Assembly (NCBI GenBank): GCA_936928855.1
Contig: CAKZHZ010000004.1
Coordinates: forward strand, 1-15,118
Origin: an uncultured Polycyclovorans sp.
Lineage (GTDB): Bacteria; Pseudomonadota; Gammaproteobacteria; Nevskiales; Nevskiaceae
Direction: 5' to 3'
DNA length: 15,118 nt
How positions within the stretch are numbered: position 1 is the stretch's first letter; every line of letters starts with the position of its first letter. The notes beneath the pieces are model-generated. The model did not search any database and was not told the origin of the DNA. It saw only the letters and a program-made list of their open reading frames with translations. The position numbers were made by a program, and so were the translations under genes. Of the stretch, positions 1 through 7,564 are shown piece by piece.

Positions 1-708
1 CAGCGTCCAGCCGTCCACCAGCACGAACAGCATCAGCTTGAACGGCAGCGAGATCATCATCGGTGACAGCATCATCATGCCCAGGCTCATGAGCACGCTG
101 GCCACCACCAGATCAATCACCACGAACGGCACGAACAGCAGGAAGCCAACCTGGAAGGCCGTCTTCAGCTCACTGGTGAGAAAGGCCGCCGCCAGCACCG
201 TCAGCGGCACCGTTTCCGGGGTCTTGTAACCCTCGCTGTGACCGGCCAGCTCGGCGAACATCAGCAGGTCCTGTTCCCGCGTCTGCGACAGCATGAACTG
301 CCGCATCGGCGCAGCTGCCATCGGCGCCGCATCGGCAAAGGCCATCTCGCCGTCCAGATAGGGCCGCACGCCATCGCCCCATACCCGCTCGAAGGTCGGC
401 TGCATGACAAAGCCGGTCAGCAGCAGCGACAGCCCGATCAGGATGGGATTGGACGGTGTACCCGCCGTTCCCAGCGCCTGACGCAGCAGGGCCAGCACGA
501 TCAGGATGCGGGCAAATCCGGTGGTGCACATCAACAACGCCGGCAGCACGCTCAGCAGCGTCATCGCCCCCAGCACCTGCAGGCTGAGGCTCCACTGCGC
601 CCCGCCGTCCTCAGTGGGAGTCATGGTGAGCGCCGGGATCTCCGGCAGCGACTGCGCCGAGGCGGTCCCGGCCAGCATCACCAGCAACGCCAGGCTCCAG
701 CGGCTCAT
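1..708 (-). CDS. fliP: Flagellar export gate protein FliP, 3' end cut by window edge
   Basis: FliP is a membrane protein of the flagellar type III export gate, where it assembles with FliQ and FliR. The visible 236 codons begin with a signal-peptide-like stretch (MSRWSLALLVMLAGTASA). Hydrophobic segments follow at about residues 45-75, 90-102 and 185-236. Family-typical pieces are TTGFARILIVLALLRQALGT, the GHSEGYKTPETVPLTVLAAAF region and LMLFVLVDGWTL at the cut. FliP proteins usually run only a few residues past this last motif, so the gene is nearly complete. The start ATG overlaps the fliO stop as ATGA, which indicates translational coupling. fliQ, fliR, flhB and flhA would be expected beyond the left edge, but they are not in view. 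Confidence 0.95.
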   Translation of the reverse strand, partial: MSRWSLALLVMLAGTASAQSLPEIPALTMTPTEDGGAQWSLSLQVLGAMTLLSVLPALLMCTTGFARILIVLALLRQALGTAGTPSNPILIGLSLLLTGFVMQPTFERVWGDGVRPYLDGEMAFADAAPMAAAPMRQFMLSQTREQDLLMFAELAGHSEGYKTPETVPLTVLAAAFLTSELKTAFQVGFLLFVPFVVIDLVVASVLMSLGMMMLSPMMISLPFKLMLFVLVDGWTL

Positions 709-1001
709 GCCTCGTCCTCGTTCAGCGTCGCGGCGAAGGCGGAGCGCGACCACAGCCGCGAGATGCCGGCGGGGCTGACGCCCACCAGCACCTTGTCGCC
801 CTCCACCTCCACCAGCACCAGCTGCTGGCGCGCCCCCAGATGCTGGACGGCACAGACCTTGACCTGCCCCCCGGCCTGCGGCAGCAGACGGAAGCGGCGC
901 AGGGCGCGCCCGGACAACAGGATCACGCCCACCACCACCACCAGCATCACCAGCATCTGCAGCACGGCGCCCAGGCCCGGGCCGGCGGGAACGGTCTCCA
1001 T
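705..1001 (-). CDS. fliO: Flagellar biosynthesis protein FliO
   Basis: FliO is a small bitopic membrane protein that helps the FliP ring assemble. This one has 98 residues, at the short end for the family. One transmembrane segment lies at about residues 10-30 (rich in L, V and M) and is followed by basic residues (RALRRFR). A cytoplasmic beta-rich domain follows, with the typical pattern in which VKVCAVQHLGARQQLVLVEV is followed by GDKVLVGVSPAGISRL. It starts 3 bases after the fliN stop and overlaps fliP by 4 bases. FliO is poorly conserved, so the call rests on the hydrophobicity pattern and its place between fliN and fliP. Confidence 0.88.
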   Translation of the reverse strand: METVPAGPGLGAVLQMLVMLVVVVGVILLSGRALRRFRLLPQAGGQVKVCAVQHLGARQQLVLVEVEGDKVLVGVSPAGISRLWSRSAFAATLNEDEA

Positions 1002-1004
1002 GGC

Positions 1005-1346
1005 TCAGCGCAGCTTGCGGATGCGCTCGGCCGGGCTCACCACATCGGTCAGCCGCACGCCGAACTTCTCGTTGACCATCACCACTTCGCCATGGGCAAT
1101 GAGGGTGCCGTTGACATAAACATCCAGGGGCTCGCCCGCGGCGCGTTCCAGCTCCACTACCGACCCCTGCGACAGCTGCAGCAGGTTGCGGATGGGGATG
1201 CGCGTGCGCCCGACCTCGATGGAGAGGGTCACGGTCACGTCAAGGATGACGTCGAGATTGACGTCGGGCGCGCCCCCGCCGCCGGCTTCCAGCGTGGGCA
1301 GTGCGGCGCGCTTGGCATCGGCATCAGGTTGTACGGTCACGGACAT
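1005..1346 (-). CDS. fliN: Flagellar motor switch protein FliN
   Basis: FliN forms the lower C-ring with FliM and docks the export ATPase complex through FliH. The protein has a short variable N-terminus with an Ala/Gly-rich linker, then a SpoA/surface-presentation domain from about residue 30. That domain carries the hallmarks IEVGRTRIPIRNLLQLSQGS, VELERAAGEPLDVYVNG and the final GEVVMVNEKFGVRL segment, ending in SPAERIRKLR. I chose ATG at 1346 (113 residues) over the in-frame GTG at 1355, because a strong GAGGTGA ribosome-binding sequence overlaps that GTG and sits about 6 bases ahead of the ATG. The gene follows fliM by 10 bases. Confidence 0.95.
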   Translation of the reverse strand: MSVTVQPDADAKRAALPTLEAGGGGAPDVNLDVILDVTVTLSIEVGRTRIPIRNLLQLSQGSVVELERAAGEPLDVYVNGTLIAHGEVVMVNEKFGVRLTDVVSPAERIRKLR

Positions 1347-1359
1347 GGAAATCACCTCA
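1347..1359 (-). promoter_or_regulatory. Ribosome-binding site that fixes the fliN start
   Basis: Reading the minus strand, GAGGTGA lies about 6 bases ahead of the ATG at 1346. The GTG of an alternative upstream start at 1355 lies inside this ribosome-binding sequence, so the ATG is preferred. It also overlaps the last bases of the fliM stop region, in keeping with coupled translation. Confidence 0.7.
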
Positions 1360-2352
1360 GGCGGCTTTGGCCGGCGGCTCGCGCCGCACGACGTGGTTGA
1401 TCTTCAGGGCATGGCGGCCGTGCGAGACGCCCAGCGTCCCGGACAGCACCGGCAGGTCATCGACACAGATGTCGAGCTGCTCCGGCATCTCGATGGGGAT
1501 CACATCCCCGGGCTTGAGCGCCACCAGCTGCCGCAGGCTCAACCGCGGCGTTGCCAGTTGGGCGGACAGCTCCACCATGGCGTTCTGGATCTGCTGGCGC
1601 AGATTCACCGTCCAGCGCTCATCGCGCTCGCCACGGTCGGATTGCAGGCCGGCGTCGAGTTGCTCGCGGATCGGCTCGATCATGGCGTAGGGCATCACGA
1701 TGTGGAGGTCGCCTTCGGCACCGTCGAGGTCCACATGGAACTTCGACACCACCAGGATCTCGCTGGGCGCCACAATGTTGGCGAAGTGCGGGTTGACCTC
1801 GGAGTTGACGTACTCGAAGTCCAGCTTCATCACCGGCTGCCAGGCTTCGGCGAGGTCGTTGAATACGTTGCGCAGCAGCAGCTGGATCACCCGCATCTCG
1901 GTGGGCGTGAACTCGCGCCCCTCGATTTTCACGGGGAAGCGCCCATCGCCCCCGAAGAAGGTGTCGACACAGGCGAACACCAGCTTCGGCTCGAACACCA
2001 CCAGGGCGGTGCCGCGCAGCGGCTTGATCCGCACCAGGTTGATGTTGGTGGGCACGTAGAGGGTGTGCACATAGTCCGAGAACTTGAGCATCTCCACCCC
2101 CTTGATCGACAGCTCCGGACTGCGCCGCAACAGGTTGAACAGGGAGATGCGGTAGTGCCGCGCAAACCGCTCGTTGATCATCTCCAGCGTCGGCAGACGC
2201 CCCCGCACGATGCGGTCGTGCCCGGCGAGATCGAAGGTCCGCACCTCGCCTGGCAACGGCGGCGCGTCGGTATCAACGGCGCCCTGATCCACCCCGTGCA
2301 ACAGGGCATCGATCTCGTCCTGGCTCAGCAGGTCTTGTCCGCGCTCGCTCAT
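1357..2352 (-). CDS. fliM: Flagellar motor switch protein FliM
   Basis: FliM links FliG to FliN in the switch complex and receives the chemotaxis signal CheY-P. The 331-residue length is normal. The N-terminal CheY-binding peptide LLSQDEIDALLHGV (about residues 8-21) is intact, followed by an acidic linker. The middle domain (about residues 45-230) includes LEMINERFARHYRISLFNLLRRSPEL and the FFGGDGRFPVKIEGREFTPTE segment around the conserved GG pair. The C-terminal SpoA domain (about 250-331) ends GVSHGRHALKINHVV. Its ATG overlaps the fliL stop by 4 bases. The intact CheY peptide suggests a chemotaxis-responsive motor, although no che gene is in the window. Confidence 0.97.
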   Translation of the reverse strand: MSERGQDLLSQDEIDALLHGVDQGAVDTDAPPLPGEVRTFDLAGHDRIVRGRLPTLEMINERFARHYRISLFNLLRRSPELSIKGVEMLKFSDYVHTLYVPTNINLVRIKPLRGTALVVFEPKLVFACVDTFFGGDGRFPVKIEGREFTPTEMRVIQLLLRNVFNDLAEAWQPVMKLDFEYVNSEVNPHFANIVAPSEILVVSKFHVDLDGAEGDLHIVMPYAMIEPIREQLDAGLQSDRGERDERWTVNLRQQIQNAMVELSAQLATPRLSLRQLVALKPGDVIPIEMPEQLDICVDDLPVLSGTLGVSHGRHALKINHVVRREPPAKAA

Positions 2353-2834
2353 TGCATCACGAAGCTGGTGAAGTAGATGGCCTCGATCTGCGCTGCCGCC
2401 GTCTCGTCGCCGAGGGCCTCGCGCAGACGGTTCAGGGTGTCGATGCGTAGTCGCTCACGCCCCTCCACGCTGATCAGTTCGCTGTAGGGGTAGCCGGCAA
2501 ACAGTGTCAGCAGGGCGTCGCGCACGGCCGGCGCCTGTGCATCGAGGATCTCGAACACGGCTGCATCGCGTGCCATCACCTGCACTTCCGCCTGCAGGTA
2601 GCGCAAGGTGTCGCGATCGCTGACGTTGACCACGAAAGCGGGGTCCAGGCGGTGATACACCGGTGGCGGCAGGGGCTGCGGCCCCTCGGCCGATGGCGCG
2701 CCGAGATGCCCGAAATACCAGCCGCCGAAGCCCATTCCGGCGGCCAGCACCAGCGCCACCAGGATCAGCGGCAGTTTCGATCGCGGCTTGGGCGGTGGCG
2801 CGGCAACGGGGGCTTCATCGTCTTCAAGGGGCAT
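2349..2834 (-). CDS. fliL: Flagellar basal body-associated protein FliL
   Basis: FliL is a single-pass inner-membrane protein around the stator that supports motor torque. The 161 residues comprise a short Pro/Lys-rich cytoplasmic tail, a transmembrane helix at about residues 22-42 (LPLILVALVLAAGMGFGGWYFG), and a periplasmic stomatin-like domain. That domain starts at VYHRLDPAFVVNVSD and continues through RYLQAEVQVMARD, VRDALLTLFAGYPYSEL and the terminal IEAIYFTSFVMQ, a typical FliL ending. It is separated from fliK by 69 bases, the largest gap in the fli series, and overlaps fliM by 4 bases. A sigma-54-like promoter in that gap could drive fliLMNOP separately. Confidence 0.95.
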   Translation of the reverse strand: MPLEDDEAPVAAPPPKPRSKLPLILVALVLAAGMGFGGWYFGHLGAPSAEGPQPLPPPVYHRLDPAFVVNVSDRDTLRYLQAEVQVMARDAAVFEILDAQAPAVRDALLTLFAGYPYSELISVEGRERLRIDTLNRLREALGDETAAAQIEAIYFTSFVMQ

Positions 2835-2882
2835 GGCGGCTTCCGGTTGGCTTCGGCGCGCAGTCGCGCTTTCCCGTCACCC

Positions 2883-2898
2883 TGCAAGCCGCGTGCGA
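2883..2898 (-). promoter_or_regulatory. Candidate sigma-54 promoter ahead of fliL
   Basis: Read on the minus strand, the 16 bases TCGCACGCGGCTTGCA match the sigma-54 consensus TGGCACGNNNNTTGCW at every specified position but one. The first G of the -24 GG pair is C. Spacing between the -24 and -12 elements is exact. The site begins just after the fliK stop and would start a transcript about 35-40 bases ahead of the fliL ATG. A dedicated rpoN and a FleQ-like activator lie in the same cluster. The substituted base is in the most conserved dinucleotide, so activity is uncertain. Confidence 0.35.
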
Positions 2899-2903
2899 CG
2901 GCG

Positions 2904-4175
2904 TCAGGCAAAGCCGTCCATTAGGCCCATCGGTTGCTGCCGTTGGTCGCCGGCGACCGCATGCTCCACCATCGCACCCTCGGCATTGCGGCGCGTCAGA
3001 CGCCGCTCCGGCGCACGTTCACGGCCTGACGACGGATCCCCGACATCGGCGCCCATCAACTGCAGGCCGCGGGCGGCCAGCTGGCTCGCGAGTTCCGGCA
3101 GCGACTGCGCCAGCAACAGCCGCGCTTGCGCGTCCTGACTGCCCAGGCTCAGCGATACCTGGCCTTCGCGCACGGCGATGTGCACGTCCACTTCGCCCAG
3201 CGACGGTGGGTCAAGTCGCAGCCGGGCCTGCCAGGTGTCGTGGTCGACCATGTCCATCACCTGCTCGGCCAGCATCGCGGCGGGATCGGCGGCCGGCAGC
3301 GCCGGGCGCGATGGCATCGCGGTTTCGACGGTGATGCCGGCATCCGATACCGGCGCTGCTGCCGACGGTGCCACCACCGGCCCGCCGGGAGCTGGAGTCA
3401 CCACGGTTTCCACCCGGCCCGCATCGACCGGCGCCGCCTCGATGGCAGGCGCCCCCGGGAGCGCGGGCATGCCCTCGGGCGACATTGGCCTGGACAGGCG
3501 CTCGGGAACCGCTGGCGGCGGCGCCGGGGACGCCGTGTGCGACGCCGACATTCGATGACGGCCGGCCGTCCCCGCGACCGCCAGCTGCACATCGGACGGC
3601 GCCGGCATCGCGTTGGCGACCTGCGCCCCCTGCAGCGGGTGCAGAACCGGCAAGGTCTCTTCAACATCCGGCGCCATCCCGGTCACGGCCGGCCGGCCGT
3701 CAGGCATTGCGTCCCGCAGGGCCGCCCGCGCCTCACGCATCAGGGTCACGATGGACACCGATGCCCCCTCGGCGGCGGACGACGGTACCGTTCGCGCCGC
3801 CATCGGCGTGCGGGTCGGCTGGATCCGCACCCAGCCCGGCTCCGGCGGCGGTGGCGGTGGTGCATCCGCTGCCGCCAGCTCCGGCACCGGCAATGGCACC
3901 GTGATCACGGCCTCCGGCACTGACGCAGGCGCCTGCGGCCCGGCCGTTGCGCCCGGACCCTGTGGGGCTTGGCCCGCCACGGGCATTTCTGTCAGGGCCG
4001 GCGCTGGCGCCACGCCGCGCTGGATCCAGGGGCTGGGCGTGGCCGTGGTGGTCGCCTCCCCTGCTCCCAGCAACATCGCCAGCTGCGCGAAAAAGCCGCC
4101 ATCGGAAGCACCGCCCGCAGCGGTCGACGCCCGCGTTGTGGCAGCCGGAGCCGATGGCAGGGCACTCAGGTCCAC
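2904..4175 (-). CDS. fliK: Flagellar hook-length control protein FliK
   Basis: FliK is an exported molecular ruler that measures hook length and switches export specificity through FlhB. The 423-residue protein has a long Ala/Pro/Val-rich, low-complexity N-terminal and middle part (about 1-300), as expected for an extended ruler. The compact C-terminal Flg_hook domain covers about 300-378, with the signature LRLDPPSLGEVDVHI at 319-333 and the helix LLLAQSLPELASQLAARGLQL. A basic tail follows. The start is GTG, placed 10 bases inside the end of fliJ with a GGAG about 8 bases ahead. Other GTG starts nearby cannot be excluded. The call rests on the C-terminal motif and gene order. Confidence 0.9.
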   Translation of the reverse strand: MDLSALPSAPAATTRASTAAGGASDGGFFAQLAMLLGAGEATTTATPSPWIQRGVAPAPALTEMPVAGQAPQGPGATAGPQAPASVPEAVITVPLPVPELAAADAPPPPPPEPGWVRIQPTRTPMAARTVPSSAAEGASVSIVTLMREARAALRDAMPDGRPAVTGMAPDVEETLPVLHPLQGAQVANAMPAPSDVQLAVAGTAGRHRMSASHTASPAPPPAVPERLSRPMSPEGMPALPGAPAIEAAPVDAGRVETVVTPAPGGPVVAPSAAAPVSDAGITVETAMPSRPALPAADPAAMLAEQVMDMVDHDTWQARLRLDPPSLGEVDVHIAVREGQVSLSLGSQDAQARLLLAQSLPELASQLAARGLQLMGADVGDPSSGRERAPERRLTRRNAEGAMVEHAVAGDQRQQPMGLMDGFA

Positions 4176-4594
4176 GCGGGACTCCAGGTGCGGGTATTGA
4201 CCAGATCATCCTCCTGCCGCTGCTGGCGTTTGAGGCGCGCCTGCAACAGGTCGTCCCGCTGCAGCGCAGCCGCGCCGCCCAGCGATTCCGCTGCCTGCCA
4301 GGCCGTCATCCAGCTGGCACGCGCGGCTGTCACTGCCGCCTGCGCCTGATCGATCCGTTGCTGCTGACAGTGGATGGCAGCCTGTAGCCGGTCACGAAAG
4401 GCCTGTCGGTTGCTGAGCTGCCACGGTGCAGTGGCTGCCCCCCCGGTGGCGTACTCCGCAGCAAAGCCCTGGAGCTGTTGCAGCTGGGCTTCGGCCTGCC
4501 GCACCGCAGCCTGGGCCTCCACCAGACGTTGGGCCGCCTGATCGGCATGACGGCGGGTGATATCGGCCAGACGGGCCAGGCCCGGTTCGTTCAT
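4166..4594 (-). CDS. fliJ: Flagellar export chaperone FliJ
   Basis: FliJ is a coiled-coil stalk protein that sits inside the FliI hexamer and couples the ATPase to the FlhA gate. The 142 residues are almost wholly helical. They are rich in Ala, Gln and Arg with heptad-like spacing in two long helices (about 5-48 and 62-135), matching the FliJ hairpin fold and usual length of about 145. Primary sequence is weakly conserved in this family, so identity rests mainly on size, coiled-coil character and its fixed place between fliI and fliK. It overlaps fliI by 4 bases and fliK by 10. Confidence 0.85.
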   Translation of the reverse strand: MNEPGLARLADITRRHADQAAQRLVEAQAAVRQAEAQLQQLQGFAAEYATGGAATAPWQLSNRQAFRDRLQAAIHCQQQRIDQAQAAVTAARASWMTAWQAAESLGGAAALQRDDLLQARLKRQQRQEDDLVNTRTWSPAWT

Positions 4595-5916
4595 TCGTCA
4601 TCTCCGGTCAGACGCAGCAACGCCTCGCAGGCCTCGCCCAAGGGGGCAGCTGCTTCCACGCGCTGCGAGAGGAAAGCGTCGATGGCCGCCTGATGCGCCA
4701 GCGCGGCATCGGTGTCGGGATCCGCCCCGGCCTGATAGGCCCCCACCGCGATCAGGTCCCGGTTGCGCTGCCACGCCGCCAGCCAGCGACGCAGCCGCCG
4801 GGCACCCTCACGCTGCTCGGGCGACGCCAGGGTGGTGAACAGGCGCGACACGCTGGCCTCGACATCCACCGCCGGAAAGCGGCCCTGCTCGGCGATGCGA
4901 CGCGACAGCACGATGTGTCCATCGAGAATGGCGCGGGCGGCGTCAGCCACCGGATCCTGCAGGTCGTCGCCTTCGGTCAGCACGGTGTAGAGCGCGGTGA
5001 TGCTGCCGCGCCCCTGCACCGCACCGGCCCGCTCCACCAACGCCGGCAGCCGCGCGAACACCGATGGCGGGTAGCCCCGCGTCGCCGGGGGCTCGCCCAC
5101 GGCGAGACCGATCTCGCGTGCGGCCTGGGCATAGCGTGTCAGGGAATCCATCAGCAACAGCACGTCGCGTCCCTGGTCGCGGAAATACTCGGCGACAGCG
5201 GTCGCAAGCCGCGCACCGTTCATCCGTGCCAGCGGACTGGCATCGGCGGGTGCCGCGATCACACAGGCCCGCTCAAGCCCCTCGGGCCCCAGGGTATCGG
5301 TGACGAAATCCCGCACCTCGCGGCCGCGTTCGCCGATCAGGCCCACCACGGTCACATCCGCCGTGGTGTGACGGGTCATCATCCCCAGCAGTGTCGACTT
5401 GCCGACACCACTGCCGGCAAACAGTCCGACCCGCTGGCCGCGGCCCAGGGTGAGCAGCGCATTGATGGCGCGCACGCCGACATCCAGCGGCGTGTCGATC
5501 CGTTGCCGTTGCAAGGGGTTCAGCGGCGGCGGGGACAACACCAGCGGCGCCTCGCCCCGCGGCGGCGGGCGTCCATCCAGCGGGCTGGCGTCCGCCCCCA
5601 TCACCCGCCCCAGCCAGTCGGCACCGATCCGCGGTGCTCGACCCAGGCGACGGCCTGCCACCCGCGCTGCGGGTTGCAAGCCGCTGAGCGGACCGGTGGG
5701 CATGAGAAACGTCCGGTCATCGGAGAATCCGACCACCTCGGCCTCCACCCAGGATTCGGCATGCGTCTCCACCGCGCAGGTGGCCTCCAGCGGCAGGTGC
5801 AGGCCGCGGGCCTGGAGGGCCAGGCCCACCACCCGTTCCAAGCGCCCGGTGACCAGCGGCGATACCTGCTCGGGCAGACGGCTGGCGCGGGCGTGCAGAT
5901 GCCGGGTGAGGTTCAT
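4591..5916 (-). CDS. fliI: Flagellum-specific ATPase FliI
   Basis: FliI is the cytoplasmic ATPase of flagellar type III export and is related to the F1 beta subunit. The 441-residue length is standard. The N-terminal domain (about 20-95) includes GPLSGLQPAARV. The ATP-binding domain has Walker A AGSGVGKST at 167-175, the GERGREV motif at 195-201 and Walker B LLLMD at 253-257. SLTRYAQAAREIGLAVGEPP and RGYPPSVFARLPALVERAG follow. The C-terminal helical domain carries SRLFTTLASPEQREGARRLR. All catalytic landmarks are present. It overlaps fliH and fliJ by 4 bases each, which suits co-production of the FliH-FliI-FliJ complex. Confidence 0.98.
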   Translation of the reverse strand: MNLTRHLHARASRLPEQVSPLVTGRLERVVGLALQARGLHLPLEATCAVETHAESWVEAEVVGFSDDRTFLMPTGPLSGLQPAARVAGRRLGRAPRIGADWLGRVMGADASPLDGRPPPRGEAPLVLSPPPLNPLQRQRIDTPLDVGVRAINALLTLGRGQRVGLFAGSGVGKSTLLGMMTRHTTADVTVVGLIGERGREVRDFVTDTLGPEGLERACVIAAPADASPLARMNGARLATAVAEYFRDQGRDVLLLMDSLTRYAQAAREIGLAVGEPPATRGYPPSVFARLPALVERAGAVQGRGSITALYTVLTEGDDLQDPVADAARAILDGHIVLSRRIAEQGRFPAVDVEASVSRLFTTLASPEQREGARRLRRWLAAWQRNRDLIAVGAYQAGADPDTDAALAHQAAIDAFLSQRVEAAAPLGEACEALLRLTGDDE

Positions 5917-6524
5917 GGTGTGTCCGCGGTCCAGCCCGCCATCAGCTGCTGCACGCGGGTGGTCAGCCGTGCATCGATACTGACCGGATTGGCATCGACA
6001 CCGACATCGGCCGGCCCCAGCGCGGCATCGGCGCTGACCCGGGCCTGCAAGGCCGGCTCCTGCTCCAGCGCCCGCAGGGCCTCGAAGGCTGCAGGCGGCA
6101 CCCGCAGCTGGATCGGTCCACTGTGCTCCCCCAGCATCGCCAGCGCCTGGCGGGCGATCGGCATCAGCGCCTCGGGCTGCAAGGTCAGCGCATTGAGCGT
6201 GAGTCGCTGTGCGATCTCCAGCGCCAGTGCCGCCAGAGCCTCGGTGAGCGTTTCGGCCTCGGCGTCGAACGGCTGTTCCAGTGCGGACAGCAGGGTGGTC
6301 AACTGCTGAAGCTGCGGCTGTGCGGCTTCGCGCGCGGCGGCACGCCCCTCTTCGCGTCCCCGCTTGTAGCCCTCGTCCCAGGCCGCCTGCTCCAGTGCTT
6401 CAAGCTTGGCGGCGGTCGGGGGGCCTCCTGTGCCCCGCTCCAGTGTGGGCGGCTGCCAGTGGCGGGCATCGCCCACCTCCGCCGCATCGATGAAACCCGC
6501 CTCGAGTTCGGCGTGTTCCATCAC
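5913..6524 (-). CDS. fliH: Flagellar assembly protein FliH
   Basis: FliH is the peripheral stalk and regulator of FliI and tethers the ATPase to FliN. The 203-residue protein has a variable N-terminus with Trp23. A helical stretch EQAAWDEGYKRGREEGRAAA (about 45-64) follows, with the GxxxG-like spacing known in FliH. The C-terminal domain (about 85-203) resembles the F1 delta/V-type E subunit fold and ends with ADVGVDANPVSIDARL. The start is either GTG at 6524 (GAGG 7 bases ahead, 4-base overlap with fliG) or the next codon ATG at 6521 (TGATG junction with the fliG stop). The sequence does not decide between them. Confidence 0.92.
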   Translation of the reverse strand: MMEHAELEAGFIDAAEVGDARHWQPPTLERGTGGPPTAAKLEALEQAAWDEGYKRGREEGRAAAREAAQPQLQQLTTLLSALEQPFDAEAETLTEALAALALEIAQRLTLNALTLQPEALMPIARQALAMLGEHSGPIQLRVPPAAFEALRALEQEPALQARVSADAALGPADVGVDANPVSIDARLTTRVQQLMAGWTADTP

Positions 6525-7564
6525 AGGAAGGCCTCACGCTGATTGCCCAGCTGGATGGCGCCGTCCTCGGCGAGCTTGCGCGCGGCCGCCAGAATCTCCT
6601 TCTGCGCGATCTCGACATCGGCCACACGCACCGGGCCGCGCGCTTCCATGTCTTCCTTCATCATCTCGGCGGCACGCTTGGACAGGTTGTTGAACATCTT
6701 GTCGCGCACGCGGGGCTCGGCGCCCTTCAGGGCCAGCGCCAGCTTGTCGCTGGGCACGTCGCGCAGCAGGGTCTGAATGCTGCGGTCATCCAGGTCACCC
6801 AGGTTGTCGAACACGAACATCAGGTCCTGGATGCGGGTGCCGAGGTTGTCGTCCACAGCGCGGATGCGTTCCATCAGCGAGGCCTCGTCCGACGAGTCCA
6901 TCAGGTTGAGGATGTTGGCCGCCACCTTGACGCCGCCGATGGTGGAAGACTTGAGGTTCTGGTTGCCCGCGAACTGCCGTTCGAGAATGTCGTCCAGCTC
7001 GTGCAGCGCATGCGGCGGAATGCCCTCCAGGGTGGCGATGCGCATCACCACGTCGGCGCGCGCGCGCTCCGGCAGCGCCAGCAGCACTGCGGCAGCCTGA
7101 TCGGCATCGAGGTGGCTCAGCACGATGGCAATGATCTGCGGGTGTTCGTTGCGCACCAGATCGGCCACCGAGCGCGGCTCCATCCACTTGAGCGCCTCCA
7201 GCCCCTTGGTGTTGCGCCCGAGCAGGATGCGATCGATCAGGCCGCTGGCCTTGTCCTCACCCAGGGCGTTGACCAGCACATTGCGGACGTAGTCCTCGGC
7301 GCCTACACCCAGTGAGGTCTGACGCTCCAGCTCGCCGACAAACGAGTCGATCACCTGGTTGGCCTGCTCGCTGGTGACACTGCCGAGACTGGCCATGGCC
7401 TGCCCCAGCTTCTGCACCTCCTTGGCACCGATGTGCTTGAGCACTTCGGCGGCTTCCTTTTCGCCCAGCGAAAGCAGGAACACCGCTGCACGCTGCAAAC
7501 CACCGATACCGTCACCGAGACGCGGCGTGCTGGCGCCCTTCGGAGGCGTGTTGCCGTCAGCCAT
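6521..7564 (-). CDS. fliG: Flagellar motor switch protein FliG
   Basis: FliG is the rotor component that takes torque from the stators and binds FliF and FliM. The 347-residue protein has the N-terminal FliF-binding part (AAVFLLSLGEKEAAEVLKHIG, about 27-47). The middle domain contains the FliM-binding EHPQIIAIVLSHLD motif. The C-terminal torque domain contains LDDRSIQTLLRDV, LALALKGAEPRVRDKMFNNLSKRAAEMMKEDMEARGP, with the charged Arg and Asp positions of the torque helix conserved. The N-terminus carries a short extra tail of about 20 residues. It overlaps fliF by 8 bases. FliG is the most strongly conserved protein in this cluster and identity is certain. Confidence 0.98.
   Translation of the reverse strand: MADGNTPPKGASTPRLGDGIGGLQRAAVFLLSLGEKEAAEVLKHIGAKEVQKLGQAMASLGSVTSEQANQVIDSFVGELERQTSLGVGAEDYVRNVLVNALGEDKASGLIDRILLGRNTKGLEALKWMEPRSVADLVRNEHPQIIAIVLSHLDADQAAAVLLALPERARADVVMRIATLEGIPPHALHELDDILERQFAGNQNLKSSTIGGVKVAANILNLMDSSDEASLMERIRAVDDNLGTRIQDLMFVFDNLGDLDDRSIQTLLRDVPSDKLALALKGAEPRVRDKMFNNLSKRAAEMMKEDMEARGPVRVADVEIAQKEILAAARKLAEDGAIQLGNQREAFL

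Noticed and set aside
1186..2376. Long plus-strand open frame opposite fliM
   Set aside because: It mirrors the fliM codons, has no family features and no ribosome-binding site. FliM is unambiguous on the other strand.
4693..6309. Long plus-strand open frame opposite fliI and fliH
   Set aside because: It is an antisense artefact of high GC content, rich in Arg, His and Gln. The minus-strand FliI and FliH proteins have all family motifs.
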